This document shows, piece by piece, positions 1-12,098 of a stretch of 64,000 nucleotides of DNA (the first letter of the stretch is position 1; each line of letters opens with the position of its first letter). Position numbers and translations under genes: made by a program. The stretch spans positions 5,001-69,000 of the forward strand of contig CANNZS020000171.1 of NCBI GenBank assembly GCA_947561395.2. Direction: 5' to 3'. The notes under the pieces were generated by a model. The model was not told the origin of the DNA, made no database searches, and saw only the letters and a list, made by a program, of their open reading frames with translations. This DNA comes from Buxus sempervirens (lineage: Eukaryota; Streptophyta; Magnoliopsida; Buxales; Buxaceae).

Positions 1-2
1 AC

Positions 3-75
3 GGGAACTTTGTTGTTCCGTCCACCCTCCATCAATGCTTAAAATATGTCGACGAGGACAAAAAAGGAAAAACTC
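3..75 (+). pseudogene. Ty3/gypsy protease-region fragment
   Basis: The first bases of the window read as a short open stretch with the motif PSTLHQCLKYV followed by an acidic-basic patch. This resembles the C-terminal side of the gypsy aspartic protease region. The similarity ends after about 25 codons, and the downstream sequence to about 300 is not recognised. No catalytic residue is visible. The assignment rests on one motif. Confidence 0.3.
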
Positions 76-302
76 CAGCCTTAACTATGTTAGGCGGGGC
101 CTGCGCCTCTATTAGTAAAGCTAACATAGTAAGGGTGCTTTCTTCGCGAGTATGTCTGTTGATGGCGCTGTGTCCTATCTGCTCAAGGTAAGCTGTCCAA
201 CTCAATGTGTTACGCATTAGCGGCATTTGCTACATAATCTGCATCTGTTGTCAGAATTGCTACTATAAGGGAGGAGTTCAAGTCTGCTTAGTATTACATA
301 AG

Positions 303-1140
303 GTTAAGACAGAGTGGGAAAATAGATTCTCAGGTTCGCATGCCACCTTCCTGACAGCCGGAGTTTCAGACCACTCTCCAGTAGTAGTCAAGGTGGCGGA
401 GATGCCTCGGCTAAGATCGCCTTTTCACTTTTTCAATTATTGGGCTGACCACCCTAACTTCTTATCGTTAGTGCGGGAGGTCTGGAAAGAAGAGATCCCT
501 GGTTCCCCCATCTTTCAGTTATGCTCAAAGTTGAAAAGGCTCAAGAGCAAGCTGAAGGAGTTGAATGATCAAAACTATTCTGACCTTCATGGTAGGGTTG
601 TGAGGACTAAGTCAAAGCTGAATTTTCTTCAGGAACAAGTCCAAGCTAGCCCAACCGACCCCAACCTATGTAGAGAGGAGGCCACTGCTGCTAAGGAGTA
701 TAGGGACATATGTAGAGCTACGGAGAACTTCCTTAGACAAAAATATCGGGTCCAATGGTCTTTTTCAATGGGAGATCAGAACTAAGAATTTTTCTTCAGA
801 GCGGTTAAAAGCCGTCAAGGAAGGAACAAGATCGTCTCTATTGTTAAGGACGATGGCACTAGAATTGATAACTCGCAGGAGGTTAAAGAGGAGATTTTGG
901 GTTTCTTCCAAAACCTTCTCATTCAAAAAATGCGTCATAATGAGCCTTTAAAAATGGAAGTTCTTGATAGAGTTATGCCCAGTATTACATACTGCCTCCT
1001 CTCAAAGCTTGGATCTTTCCAAAGAAGTCTTGGAGGACGAAATCAAGGAAACCCTCTTATCCCTCTTTGATAACAAAGCTCCGGGTCCAGATGGTTTCAA
1101 CGCTTTCTTTTTCAAAAGAGCGTGGAGAGAGTGTTCAAGG
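303..1140 (+). pseudogene. LINE retrotransposon fragment (endonuclease end and start of RT)
   Basis: The frame contains the SDHSP motif typical of the C-terminal end of the LINE apurinic-type endonuclease. It continues through the charged linker, with residues such as FFFRAVKSRQGRNKI after a stop near 783, and reaches the RT entry motif KAPGPDGF near 1077-1105. The stop lies where LINE proteins normally read GDxNTKFF, so a small indel has broken the frame. The RT core is missing: similarity ends near 1140 in unrelated sequence. A full element would be several kilobases, so this is a dead insertion of nuclear type. It lies in the unique part of block 1. Confidence 0.8.
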
Positions 1141-1610
1141 AGAGGTATTTATAGGCGGAGAGCTTCAGTTTATCCTTGCTGTCTTCGTCTTGTCCAAGTA
1201 AGTCATGCATGAATTACCGCTGAAAAAAGGTTATCTCTCGTTGACCATTAATTCTGTAACAAAGGAGCGTAGCGGCAGGCTCGCAGAGCTAAGCCTTCAA
1301 GTCCTATTGTCGGAGAGGGACTTTTCTTCCTATTCCATTATTTATCCTATTCCCGATCGGATTGAATCGGATTGAATAAGCTACTAATGTTTAAATCTTT
1401 CCCTCTTCTCTTCTCCGTGTGTATTGAATGATCGGAAAAAGCAAGCACTATAGACGATGGATGTCGGAACATGCATGCCAACATTTCATGCGTGGAGGCT
1501 GGAGTCATAATGAGAGCCCGGCTTTCCCCAATAAAAGATGACTCTTCTCGCTCACAAAGCAGGTGACCAAGGCAGAGGACTCAAAAAATCCTTCTTTTTA
1601 TTAGTTATCC
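1141..1610. other. No recognisable gene
   Basis: This spacer lies between the LINE and copia relics. It contains a short direct repeat of an ATCGGATTGA-type motif near 1357-1376 and no ORF I can assign. I saw no RNA gene. Confidence 0.5.
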
Positions 1611-1965
1611 TGGATATTTGATTCAGGAGCGACCCATCATATGACTCCTAATAGCACAGTTCTTACTTCTTCTGTCACACCATCCTCATCTATTTCTGTT
1701 TTTACAGCTAGTGGTGCTTTTGTTCCTGTTCGTCAGGTTGGATCTGTGACTCGCTCTTCTGATCCATCTGGTCGTTTATCTCTTGATGCAGTATATCATG
1801 TTCCTCAGTTATCTTTAAGTTTCTTGTCTGTCAGTCAACTTGCTGATCTTGGTTATTACATTACTTTGACTTCATCTGGGTGTGTGGTGCAGGATCGGCA
1901 CTCCGGGACGCAGATTGGGACCGGCCGTACCACTCAGGGTCGACAGTCTTATAAACCAACGGTCA
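1611..1965 (+). pseudogene. Ty1/copia gag-pol fragment, protease region
   Basis: The frame opens with the aspartic protease active-site motif DSGAT (codons from 1620) directly followed by HHMTP. It continues through the conserved copia segment YHVPQLSLSFLSVSQL and a CVVQDRHSG motif that normally precedes the integrase zinc finger. Reading is open for about 110 codons, then drifts into unrelated sequence after the GTGR motif near 1930. Integrase, RT and RNase H do not follow, so only a short internal piece of the polyprotein was captured. It is better preserved than its neighbours, suggesting a fairly recent insertion. Confidence 0.85.
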
Positions 1966-3855
1966 TAGTTACCAGCAGTCGGTTGTGTTACACCGGCCTG
2001 CTGAACCAAAGCATGCCCTGAGACTATACTAGTAAGTGTACCAGTACAGAACATGACACCGTCGCGACCACTGCATCCGAGAAGGAGTCCGCCCAAATAA
2101 CCCGATAAGTGAGGAACTAATACAGGAACTGTATAGTCCAAACCAAGGGAGGCGATCCGATCGTCAATCTTCCAAAGTCAACCATACTTTTGGAGAGCAG
2201 AGTTGACGTCCTACTTATACTACTTATATTTAAATTTTCCGATCAGATGCTATTCCTACTTTTTCTTTTCTACTTTTCTGGTGCTATATGCGTAATTACA
2301 GGCTCTCTTTATGCCCATGCATGCAGACGCAAAGATGAACAGAACTACCACCAAAAGCGAGACAGGCATTCCACCAAACCAAAGGCGAGTGAGTATTTCG
2401 GCGAGGCGATCAATAGTGAATGCCAACTGATAAGGAGAGGTTTCCTGATCACGCCGGTGATCGTGTTCATCAACTGATCCAAAGTCTTTTCTAGTGGAAG
2501 AAGTCCTTTGCCATCTTGTGAGGAGTTCAACAGGATGAGCTTTCTGCTTTCATTTCAGGGAGTTGTTTTTGCTCCTCACCTTGATAACAGAGATCTGGAA
2601 CTTTCTATATCCAAAAGGTTCTCCCATAGCATTTCACATCCAACCGCGAAACTGCTAGGGGTTAGGAACTGGAACCAGACTGCCAAACATGCTGACTCAA
2701 ATTCGCTTTGAAGAAAGGAACCAAACCATGGTGCTAGACGGACCCGGCCAAAAGCCGGACTTGGAATTGGCTATACCAACAGGCACGGACTTTCACTATC
2801 ACCCGTCTAAAGACCTAAATCTGTAGCCTAGCTAGCGCGCCCAACGAATTCCATTTCTCAAACTGGCCTGCTGAATGAACCCGCGAAAAGAGGTAGACTC
2901 GGAATTTCGACTTCTACGTTTTTTGCCCTGGTCGTGACACTTGGAAAAGCTACCCGTGTATTCATGGCACCGACCCGGGGAAACGCGCGACCTAGGAATG
3001 CGAACCCTGCTTTAGGCTGATTTAGCCGATCAAAATAAAGAAAGTCGATCACGAAACTCAACCGGTCACTCCACCGGTAAACGGTAGTTGATAAGGTCAT
3101 CCAGGAGTTCCGTCTTCTACGATGTATGCTCTGAAACTGGTTCATACTGGAAGAATGGATGGCGCAGGAGTCTCTCTTCTGAGACTTGGACTGATGAACT
3201 CTGTAATCTATACTCTCCAACCTTCCTCGATACCCTAGAGGTCGACTCTTGCCACAAGGAATGTCATCGCTTTTCGGCTGTTCTACGGCAGGATGGAACT
3301 TTTCTGTTGACCTAACTTTCCAGTGAGCGGACCTACTCGAAGGAAGGACAAAGAAGGGGGTTGGGGGTACTTCTATCTAATCTCTAATCCGGGTCTTACC
3401 CCTGCTGCTACAAATGGATTGGATACACGGAACTCACCTAAAAACCCAAACCTGCGTGCAGTCAAACTGCTTTATTCAACTTGGCAAAGACAAAGCATGA
3501 CCTCTGGAACCAAATCGTTCTTGTCTCTGGATTGCCTCAACTCGAAGCATGAGACCTGTAACCCAGCTTAACCAACTCGGCTGGCACTGGAACTGTGCTG
3601 TCGACTCTACAAGGGCACTGCTCCTACCGCACTTCTCGAGCACATCGATGCGAAACCTACGCCTCCTTTTTGTTGTTGTTCGAAGTCATCTTAGCCATTC
3701 TAGTTGGAAATGCTTTAAACGCCTATTGAGACTTCTTAAGTTGAGGAGATTTTCGGTCTCGCCCTTCCCCTTGGGCTTTATCTTCTTATGTATGTAGTTG
3801 AAGATAGAACTTTTACTTTTTAATGTACGAATTCTGTAGAAAAGCGAGTACCTCG
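1966..3855. other. Unassigned spacer with short ORFs
   Basis: No gene is recognised here. Open stretches include 2190-2477 (+, 95 codons, hydrophobic N-terminal part), 2858-3220 (-, 120 codons, basic) and 3323-3571 (+, 82 codons). None shows a domain I know, and their lengths are compatible with chance. No tRNA cloverleaf or rRNA was seen. Confidence 0.4.
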
Positions 3856-4544
3856 TTAGCATTGCAACAACACTTTGAGAGAACGAAATTCTGGAATACT
3901 CTGGGAAGGGAAGGAGCGAGTGAAGTATACGTAACGAGCTAGTAAAGGGCTTTTTGTATCTTCCTTATGTCGTTGTCGATTGATTGAAACCTTTTCTTTT
4001 TTTGAATCTATTAAGCTGCCCTTAACTCCAAGTTTCTGTCCGGACGAATTTCTATTAGGACTCCGAGTAGTTGCTTCCAGTTTGAGCTCAGTCAAGGCCT
4101 AATTAAAGAATTGCTTGAACTCTTGGCTTACCATTTCTGAGTTGGCTCCTTCCTTAATAGCAAAAAAAAGCTATATCGTCAGCGTAGCGCACATACCTAA
4201 TTCTCGCTTCTTGACTCATAAAGTCTTGCATCTTCACATCAAAGAAAGATGTTCATTAAGACGGGAGACAACGGACTGCCCTAAGGGATCCCTTTTATAC
4301 AAGAGCCATAAGTCTTCTTACCTTCTTTATCTCTTAAGTCAGTCTTTTTTTTATAAAGCTGAAATTTACAAAAGCCCTCACTGCTCTCACCCATATCGAA
4401 ACCAATTCTTCTATTTAGAATAGTTTGATCAATGTTATCAAAACAACCTTGAAAAATCGATGTCCCCCAACTATCAACATGCGCGAAGAAGAGAAGGCTT
4501 TGGGTTCCGAGGACAGAGCAGGAGCAGGGGGTTTTAACAGCCAC
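3856..4544 (-). pseudogene. Group II intron reverse transcriptase relic (copy A, longest version)
   Basis: This is copy A of the relic described at 50763-51342. It is more informative because block 1 continues past the end of the repeat, down to about 3856. It contains the FDNID motif of RT block 2, a GIP-stop-GSPLSP block where group II RTs read GIPQGSPLSP, and the YADD catalytic motif at 4175-4186. After YADD the frame is interrupted and then resumes in the 79-codon stretch 3856-4095. Several stops make a product impossible without extensive recoding. Confidence 0.75.
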
Positions 4545-4546
4545 AG

Positions 4547-5878
4547 CCCTTAATAGCCGGGAAGAGCCTTAGACTTCTGCCGGGATTTCCCTTTTTTGTC
4601 TGATTGCAGCAAATACTTTAACAGCTTTCGCCCTTCTTGGTGCTCCGCCAAGGTGCCAGCATGTGATTGGTGCATGACCTCCATCGCTTCATCACCTGAT
4701 AGACACCTCAACAGAATTCCCGATGAGCTTGAATAGCTTACTATCATTCACGATATACCTTTTTGCCATCTTCTTTAGCTTATTCGCTTCGTATCGATCA
4801 TCTGGTAAGATTCGTCAGGTACTCGATATATGGCTGTCTCCAATCCACTACATCGAGAAAGGCACATTCTGCTCGATCGGGCATCCATGTGTTTCTACAA
4901 GCCTCTTCTCGAGCTTTTACATCCCTAGCCATATCAGGCCAATAGGTTCCTTGTCTTTGCAATCTTCTGTAGAGGTTTACCGGTGGGTGGTCCCACAGAC
5001 AAACTCATGAACTTCTTCAAGTCTCTTTGCTGCTTCTTCAACGCCAAGGCACCGCCCCATCGGGCATCTTGTAGTCCAAATTGTCACAGTCATTTAGTGA
5101 AGCACTTCAAGTCTTTCCTGGCCATGTGCACTGACGACACTGATTGCTTTAGTTCTTGAATCACAGCATGTCTCCAATCTCCTTCTTTAATGACAGCTTC
5201 ATCATCTTCGAACTTTATCTTTGAAGCGAAGCTAGAGTGGCCAAAGAATCAGCATGTCGAGACCTGTTGACATGGTCAATTCCACATCAATTTCATCGCA
5301 CAGCTTCTGCACAAGGGACTGATAAGGTGCTAGGGAAATCTCCTTCAGTGCGAATGTCCCATCTGTCGAACCACAAGATTTTTCACTTCTTGATCTTCAT
5401 TTCTTTAGCGATAGACAACCGGCCTCATATTCTGAACTCTTATTAGAGCATGGAAACTTAAATTGAAACGATTTGGTGATTTCAAAACGATTCCTGCACG
5501 TGGATGATTCATCAAAGGTTAAGGTCCATTGCCCGTCTTCTACTGTTGCAATCTGTTCTATCTCACTTCTTCAGAAAGCTCATCAGAAAACTCCGCTGAC
5601 AAGGTCTGTCCCTTCTCCAGCTTATTGTGGTCTTTCTTTCCAGCTTTACCTTCTGCTGGATATCTCACTGTCAAGCCGACCTCTGGCTTTGATTCCACCT
5701 CAAGCTGCAATTTGATTTTCACTGAAGCCTTCTTCCTCAACAACCTTCTCCTCTGGGTCCTGGATAGCTTCGGTGACTGGACTTCTACAGATGTTCCCTC
5801 TGCAGGCTTTTTCTCAGACTTGGACTTCTGTACCACAGGCACCCACTGACCAACTGGTGGCACAGGTACTTTCACCAT
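4547..5878 (-). pseudogene. Ty3/gypsy pol relic (copy A)
   Basis: This is copy A of the relic described at 49429-50760. It is a basic linker rich in arginine, then RNase H and integrase zinc-binding-like pieces, all frameshifted. Confidence 0.7.
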
Positions 5879-6091
5879 CTTCGGTTTCTGTGTGAAGGAT
5901 ACTTGCGCATCTGTGGCACATCTTATGCCTAAGGACCAGCAGATTCTATATCAGCTCAGTCATTTCTGAGGAGCTTTGCAATGCCTGCTTATAGGACATC
6001 CCAGTCTCTTGTCCCTTCGAAGGTTCAGAATTGCCTTCTATTTCTTTCTCTTCAGCCTCCCATGAGCCAGCTGACATGGCTCTCTTTCCCT

Positions 6092-6854
6092 TCAGGTCAG
6101 GGGACTGATGAAATCCTCCAGTCCTAAGGCTGAGATCTGCGATTCAGTCAAGGCAACTGTCTCTCGAGCTGTCTGCTTTATCAGGAAATTCTTGAAAATC
6201 TGGCATTGGTCTGTGGTATGCAGCTCTTTCAGGTGCCACCTACAGAATCTCTCTATACTTTCATCACAGAAGATTGGAAACCTCAGCACACCAGCTCCTA
6301 CCAAATCGTTGAAGAGATGGTTGGCGGTGATGGTGTTCCAGGATACTCCTTGTGCCTGCATCGAAAACACAGAACTCAAGTTAATGCTCAGCACATTCAG
6401 ATCTACCAAGGAAGGGAAGGGATTAATGTCCACTTCCATAACATCATTCCTTTCAGGGAAACGAAGGTCCTTTGCTTCGATTTGATCTTGAATGATGTTT
6501 CGGAAAACTACACAGTTATTAGTGGCATGTGCAAAAGTATTGTACCACTTGCAGAATTCCTTCCCCTTAAATTCATTCGAGCTGGGTATGTTATGCTTTC
6601 CTTTCAATTGAATTTTATTATTTGCTAATAGCCAATCAAATATCTGATCAGCCTTATTCAAAGAAATCTGGCGATTTCCTTTGTTCATTTGTCTTCGAGG
6701 ACCTCTGTGCCTGAACATCTTTCTTAACTAGAATGTCACAGACTAAAGTATTCTTCCCCTTTACATACTCAGCCACATCAACATCCACAGTTACTGGCTC
6801 TTGATAATAAGTGCCATAAACTGTATTCTTTCTATGTGACTCTTCTCTGAGCAT
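6092..6854 (-). pseudogene. Ty3/gypsy gag relic (copy A)
   Basis: This is copy A of the gag-like reading described at 48453-49215. The 208-codon frame is 6092-6718 and the upstream overlapping 66-codon frame is 6654-6854. Confidence 0.7.
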
Positions 6855-7632
6855 GTTCTCATACGGAGTTAGCGGTTGGAGAAAACCGGTGCTTTTAGCT
6901 TAAACGGATTTTCACAGGTGAGTGAGATCGGAGCGATCCAACTTTCGGAAATCCGGCTTCACTTGAGCGATTGACGCAATCCAGGAAGTCAAACCGTGAT
7001 CGGGCTTGCCTTGAAGGCTCTTGTCCGCTGTCTCGGTTCTTTCTTTCAATGCAAGTTGACTAATCTGAAATCGACGTTCTTAGCTGCCCGTGGAATATTT
7101 TTATAAGAGGGTTCGAATCAATGTTTGGCTTTAGTAACCTTTACTGAGAATTGCAAAACTATCCCTTGGTCGAAGGCAACGATGAGGATCAGGTTAACGA
7201 TTCCAATTAAACGCTAGGCTGTGGTTCCTCAGTTCAGCTAATCCAACCTTGACGGGAACCTGGAAGGAGAGTCTTCCTTTGAAGAAGAGAGGTTAAAAGA
7301 GCGGTTTAGCTGTCTCGGGCAAGAGTTGCTTAAAATGAGTGTTCTAGGCCCTTTTTCAGGCATGTGCTTCTGGGTGGTTTACATGATCTTCTCGAAACTC
7401 GAGATTTCTTATTTTATTATAGGAAACTGCCCATTTCATCGATCTTGAGATTGAGGCTATAGCCAGAGCCTCTTTGAAGATCTGGCCTCGCATGGACTGC
7501 AGTGTTGAACTTCTTCTAATCCTTGAGCTGATTGGAATCCTTGAATTCTACCAGGGAAGAGGTCTCATATACAGTTCAGACGATCTTGAAGACGATCAGA
7601 CGAGAAATAAGATTATAACTAATTTGGATCAA

Positions 7633-7653
7633 CAGCGGATAATTTATCCGCTG
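7633..7653. repeat. Perfect 10-bp-arm palindrome (copy A)
   Basis: The sequence is CAGCGGATAA, one T at the centre on this strand, then the exact complement. See 47654-47674. Confidence 0.85.
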
Positions 7654-8131
7654 CAACCTATCTTATCTGTTGATCTATCCGCTGCTTCGATTCTAGTCGA
7701 AAAGCGAACTGATTGCTTTCTTAGCTACTACTTGGCTAAACATTTCTAGAAGGGATCCCGCTCTCCGTGAGACTGCATTCGATTGGTATGCCAGGTTGCC
7801 TTTGGACACACCTTAACCTACTCACTCTAACTTTACAAGTTTTCGCTCAGGTGCGCATACAGTCTTATAGACTACACCAATACAGAGGATTCGAGAGAGG
7901 AGCGATAAAACCCAAAGTGCTCTAGCCAGAACCATGTTTCAGCCATAGCCCTCTACAGTAGATTGAAAATCTTATCTAAGCACTGAGTTGATCGAGACCA
8001 AAGTCTACAGGACACCACATCGAACGTAACTCGCACTGCGCTAACGCCCTTATTAGAGTAAAGGCGAGGCGCTCATTCCTTTGCTTGTTTGGCCTACTCT
8101 TGCCGGGGGTTTCTTGATCCTACGCAGTTTT

Positions 8132-8350
8132 GAATTCAAAGGCAAAAGAGAATAAGAGATTTTTGACACCCCGTTTGCTGCTCAAACCTTAGCAGGAAAT
8201 GCTATTCGTACAATAGTGGAAGCAGGGTACGCTAGAGGCGAAAGTCGTGATAAAAGGTCCTGGTATCGGAAGAGATGCAGCATGACGAGCCAGAAGTGGT
8301 ATACTATAAAGAAAGTTTCGTACATGACGTAACCCCTATGCCCATTGGGA
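8132..8350 (+). pseudogene. rps11: Plastid-type rps11 relic (copy A)
   Basis: This is copy A of the relic described at 46957-47175. Here it reads on the plus strand: FKGKR, a 12-base insertion starting with a stop, TPFAAQT, GNAIRT, then in another frame VIKGPGIGRDAA and finally DVTPMP. Confidence 0.75.
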
Positions 8351-9406
8351 GGAGGGGTAGTTAGTTATCTCGGCATCGCGAAAAGCCCCAAAAAGCCATA
8401 TCGCGCGCTTCGGTCCGAAAGAATTGGTATTATTAATAAAGCTCATCGTACCTGCCAGTACGGTATGGATAAAGTCCACCTCACTTAGGATATTTGTCAG
8501 GAGATGGGAAATCATCCGGCGATTGCATTTATAAAGTAGGTTCAGTAGAGCTCTGCTTGTCAGCTTACTACTTCCACCTGGACCTTCAAGTCAGCAAAGC
8601 CTAGCTCGAAGTTGAATCCGCCCGAATAGCACCTGCCCAACAAGGACTTCGATGGGAAAGAGCCGTGGAAACTCAAGAACAAGGTAAGACAGAGTAGTAC
8701 CAAGTTCGGAAAGAGACCCGGAAAAAATTCCATTTTTTTGCCCTGGCTAAAACTTGATTGAATGATCTCACATGGTCTCATTTTCTTTGTTCGGTAGGAA
8801 TGCTTCTCTTTCCCATAGTCTTATTGTAGTTCAACCGGAAGAACTCCCCTATACCATAGTCTTCCTAAGGTGGTGTTCTAATGATTGGATTTCCAACAGG
8901 AAATTGACTGTATGCTGTCCCTTTCCGTTTTCACCCTATCAATCAACACACCTAGATGGGATCGGTACGAAGTACTCGAGTGTGACATCAGCTCGAAGTG
9001 GTCACATTCACTCTTTAGCGAAGAGCAATCGAAACTTTCCCCCTAACAATTCTATGTAGCGCTTTAGCGTTCCCACTTGACACTTTACAAGACAAGTGAA
9101 ACTAACCCAGCTAAGCTAACCAAACAAAGACCCGTGAACGAAGGCCCTTGGTCCTACGGAAAAAGATAGGAAAGGAAGCAGAGAGAGAAAGAATGTTTTC
9201 GAATGCTGTGACAAAATTTAATAAGAAAGGTTCAAAATAAAATAAATAAGAGAAGTGCGTGATGCCGTAGACAGACAGGACAGACCGTATGTAGCCAGCC
9301 GGCTATTCTTCACTCCATTTAACTTCGTGTTTAAGATCTTTTAAGAGAGACTACTATTGAGAGATTCTGCTCTTACCAAAAAAAAAATAGGTATAGGACA
9401 ACGGTT

Positions 9407-9629
9407 ACGGGGTCAAAGCAACGATACCCTCTATGTCGGGAACTTATAGCCCAAGAAAAGACACCGAATAGCTCGTGGATCAAGTTTGTGATTGGCGTAC
9501 GGCTGGGTAGCAGGCACATCCAAAGGTGCGTAACAACTTGTAATCAGGTGTCTTGTGAAATAAGAACTCCCATGGTGAAACCATTTGTGTCACTGTAGAT
9601 GGCACTCGATTGATAAAAAAGACAATAGC
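9407..9629 (-). pseudogene. Ty1/copia integrase C-terminal fragment (copy A)
   Basis: This is copy A of the fragment at 45678-45900, with the same frame break after the CACYPAV motif. Confidence 0.8.
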
Positions 9630-10628
9630 ATTGATTCTAAGCCTTTCTTCTATGGGGGGCTAGGTCAGAGCTAGCATTGAATAAGAATAAGCTCGGATTC
9701 CTCTTAGCGACTATGAACGAATGCTTTCTCATTGAACAAAAAGAATAGCCGGCCTTTGTTTTTGCTGTTACAGAAGAAGCTGCTCTTGGCCTTTTGCTTG
9801 GCACTAGGAAGAGAAAAGAAAGATCTTAGGGCTAGGCGCTAGGCCCTTTAGGCCAATTAAGAGATCAGATTTAACTTCAAGAACTAGTTCAAATAGCCCT
9901 GATCAAGCGGAAGAAATGCTTGCTCTCAGCGTTAGCAAGACTCCGTTGCTATTGGACTTGGCTAGTAAGCCAAGAGGGAAGAAGTCTTAACTAAGCCCAA
10001 AGGCTAGCGAATCCGACTTCAATTCTTTTTGAGGGAAAGAACCGACCCCAACCAAGGAGGCTAGCTGCTCTTTTATCCGCTGCTGTCTCTGACAGAGAAG
10101 ATGTGACCGACTGCATTAGCACTTGTTGAATTGGTCTTCTGTGAGTGCAAGAAATTCGGAGTAGTTAAAATAGAAGTAATAAACTGATTCAACTTATCCC
10201 AACCCAGCCTTTTCTTTTCAACTAGTTCAACCTGATCGACGGTGCGCGCGGAAGGAATGAGAGATCAAGGTGTGCTCTCGGCGTAACCGGTCTTCTCTCT
10301 TACCTGTCCTATCTATAAGAAAATAAGAAATAGCCGGCTTCTATTTTCATCGATCTTGGCGTGGGTGTCTTGCTTTGTCTTGATTACAGAATCGACATCC
10401 CAGGAAATCCATCCCCCTACTCTTTCTAAAGATAACTGCCATTGAGCATTGAAACTAAAGAGGGAAAGGAAGATACGAAGGACTATACTAAGCCAGAGAT
10501 GAGATGCGAAAAGAAGGAAGGTCCAGGTAAGGCCTAACCACTGTTTTCAGATGCAGATGAAGAGGAGGTGCCAGTCTTTGAGGTCTAGGAAAAACCGATG
10601 CCATTTTTTGGCTTGGTCGATCATCGAG

Positions 10629-10748
10629 TTAGCTCTCCTGTGTTTTAAGCAAAGAAAGATTTGCCAATCCTCTTACTGTTAGGAATCGATCTAGCTGCTT
10701 ATCCGGTCGTTTAGTAAGGACATCACCCGAAAGCAAGTTCAAAAACTT
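10629..10748 (-). pseudogene. Possible Ty1/copia pol C-terminus (copy A)
   Basis: This is copy A of the 39-codon stretch at 44559-44678 carrying the DVLTK motif. Confidence 0.35.
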
Positions 10749-10916
10749 TCCTTCTGAGATGCCTGTTCTCAGGTTTGAAGGAAAGGGTGCTAGGCTAGAG
10801 AGCTAATTCATCCGCATCTGTTGGTGGTTAAGCCTTTGTGGCTAGCTCTGGTTCATTTTTCCTTTCCTTTATTTCTTTTCCATATCATTATTGAACAAAG
10901 GAGTTCTACTCGGACC

Positions 10917-11228
10917 TCAGTTTCCGACCAGGCCCTGGGAGACTGCTTGAACCCATAGATAGCTTTCAAAGTCTGCAAACCTTGTTCTCCTCCCCCTTAC
11001 ACAACCGGGTGGAGGACTCATGTAAACTTCTTCCTGTAGGTCCCCGTTCAGGAAGGCATTTTGAACATATAATTGGAACAGAAGCCAATCTCGATTCGCA
11101 GCAATAGAGAGCAGGAGACGAACAGACTTCATCTTGGCTACCGGGGCAAAGGCTTCCTCGTAATCTATCCCATATATTTGAGTAAAGCCTTTAGCTACTA
11201 GCCTGACCTTTTCCTCCTTTCTCCCATA
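10917..11228 (-). pseudogene. Ty1/copia reverse transcriptase fragment (copy A)
   Basis: This is copy A of the RT fragment at 44079-44390. Confidence 0.85.
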
Positions 11229-11663
11229 AAGCTTCCCTTCCCGGAGATCCACTCCTTTCTTTCCTCATCATTCAACATTGAACTGATGATCCGAAGGGGC
11301 GCTTGTTCTGCTGGGCGGCTAAAGGAGGGCAATCACGACGAGGCCGGGGGCCAGGGAGAAAAAAAACGACTAAAATTTAAAAAATGGAACTAATACCCTT
11401 AGGTCATCCTTTCCTGAATCTTAGCTCTTCTCTTTCTTATTCTTACTACTATCACTTTCCAAACCGGGCCGGAAAAATAAAACCGTAACGTTTCCGGGTC
11501 GTACGCCTGGAACAAGAAGGTTCGTCGTACAATTTCGGCGATTACAAAAATAAAGGAGTATATCCCTCTCCCTTAGTGTCTTTCCACTTCCGTCGTTCAG
11601 GAACAAACACTTCGCCTAATTCTTTTGAATCCCGGCCCGGTTTTTCCCCACTAACCAATTACG

Positions 11664-12098
11664 TTACGACCACTGAACAAACTTGGTTGACGAACATGGT
11701 TTATGCGCCGCTAATGTAGCGGCTTGTCGAGCATTTGACAAACTCACACCATCCATTTCAAATGAGATTTGTCCCGTGGACACACGAGCAATCCAACCCG
11801 TAGGATTTCCTTTTCCTCTTCCCATTCTCACTTCTGTAGGTTTCCCGGTAATAGGGAGATCTGCGAGAACTCTTACCCATATCTTACCATTTCTTCGGAA
11901 TTGTCCGCTCATAGCACGATTGAATTGTCCGATTGTAGCCCGACGCGCTGCTTCAATGGCTCGATATGAAAGACGACCAGCTCTACAACTTTTAGTGCCA
12001 TATCTTCCAAAACCAAGTTGTGTACCGTCCGGTTCGCGACCCCTACTACATCTGCCTTTACGATATTTACTATATTTCGTACGTTTCGGATATAGCAC
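11664..12098 (-). CDS. rpl16: Mitochondrial ribosomal protein L16 (copy A)
   Basis: This is copy A of the gene described at 43209-43643, with an identical translation. The GTG start lies inside the 3' end of rps3. Confidence 0.93.
   Translation of the reverse strand: MLYPKRTKYSKYRKGRCSRGREPDGTQLGFGRYGTKSCRAGRLSYRAIEAARRATIGQFNRAMSGQFRRNGKIWVRVLADLPITGKPTEVRMGRGKGNPTGWIARVSTGQISFEMDGVSLSNARQAATLAAHKPCSSTKFVQWS

Noticed and set aside
7095..7120. tRNA T-arm-like GGGTTCGAATC
   Set aside because: No acceptor, D or anticodon arms could be built around it.
7741..7850. Third gypsy gag (RETAFDWYARLPL-like reading)
   Set aside because: Only about a dozen codons resemble a gag core, which is too short to annotate separately.
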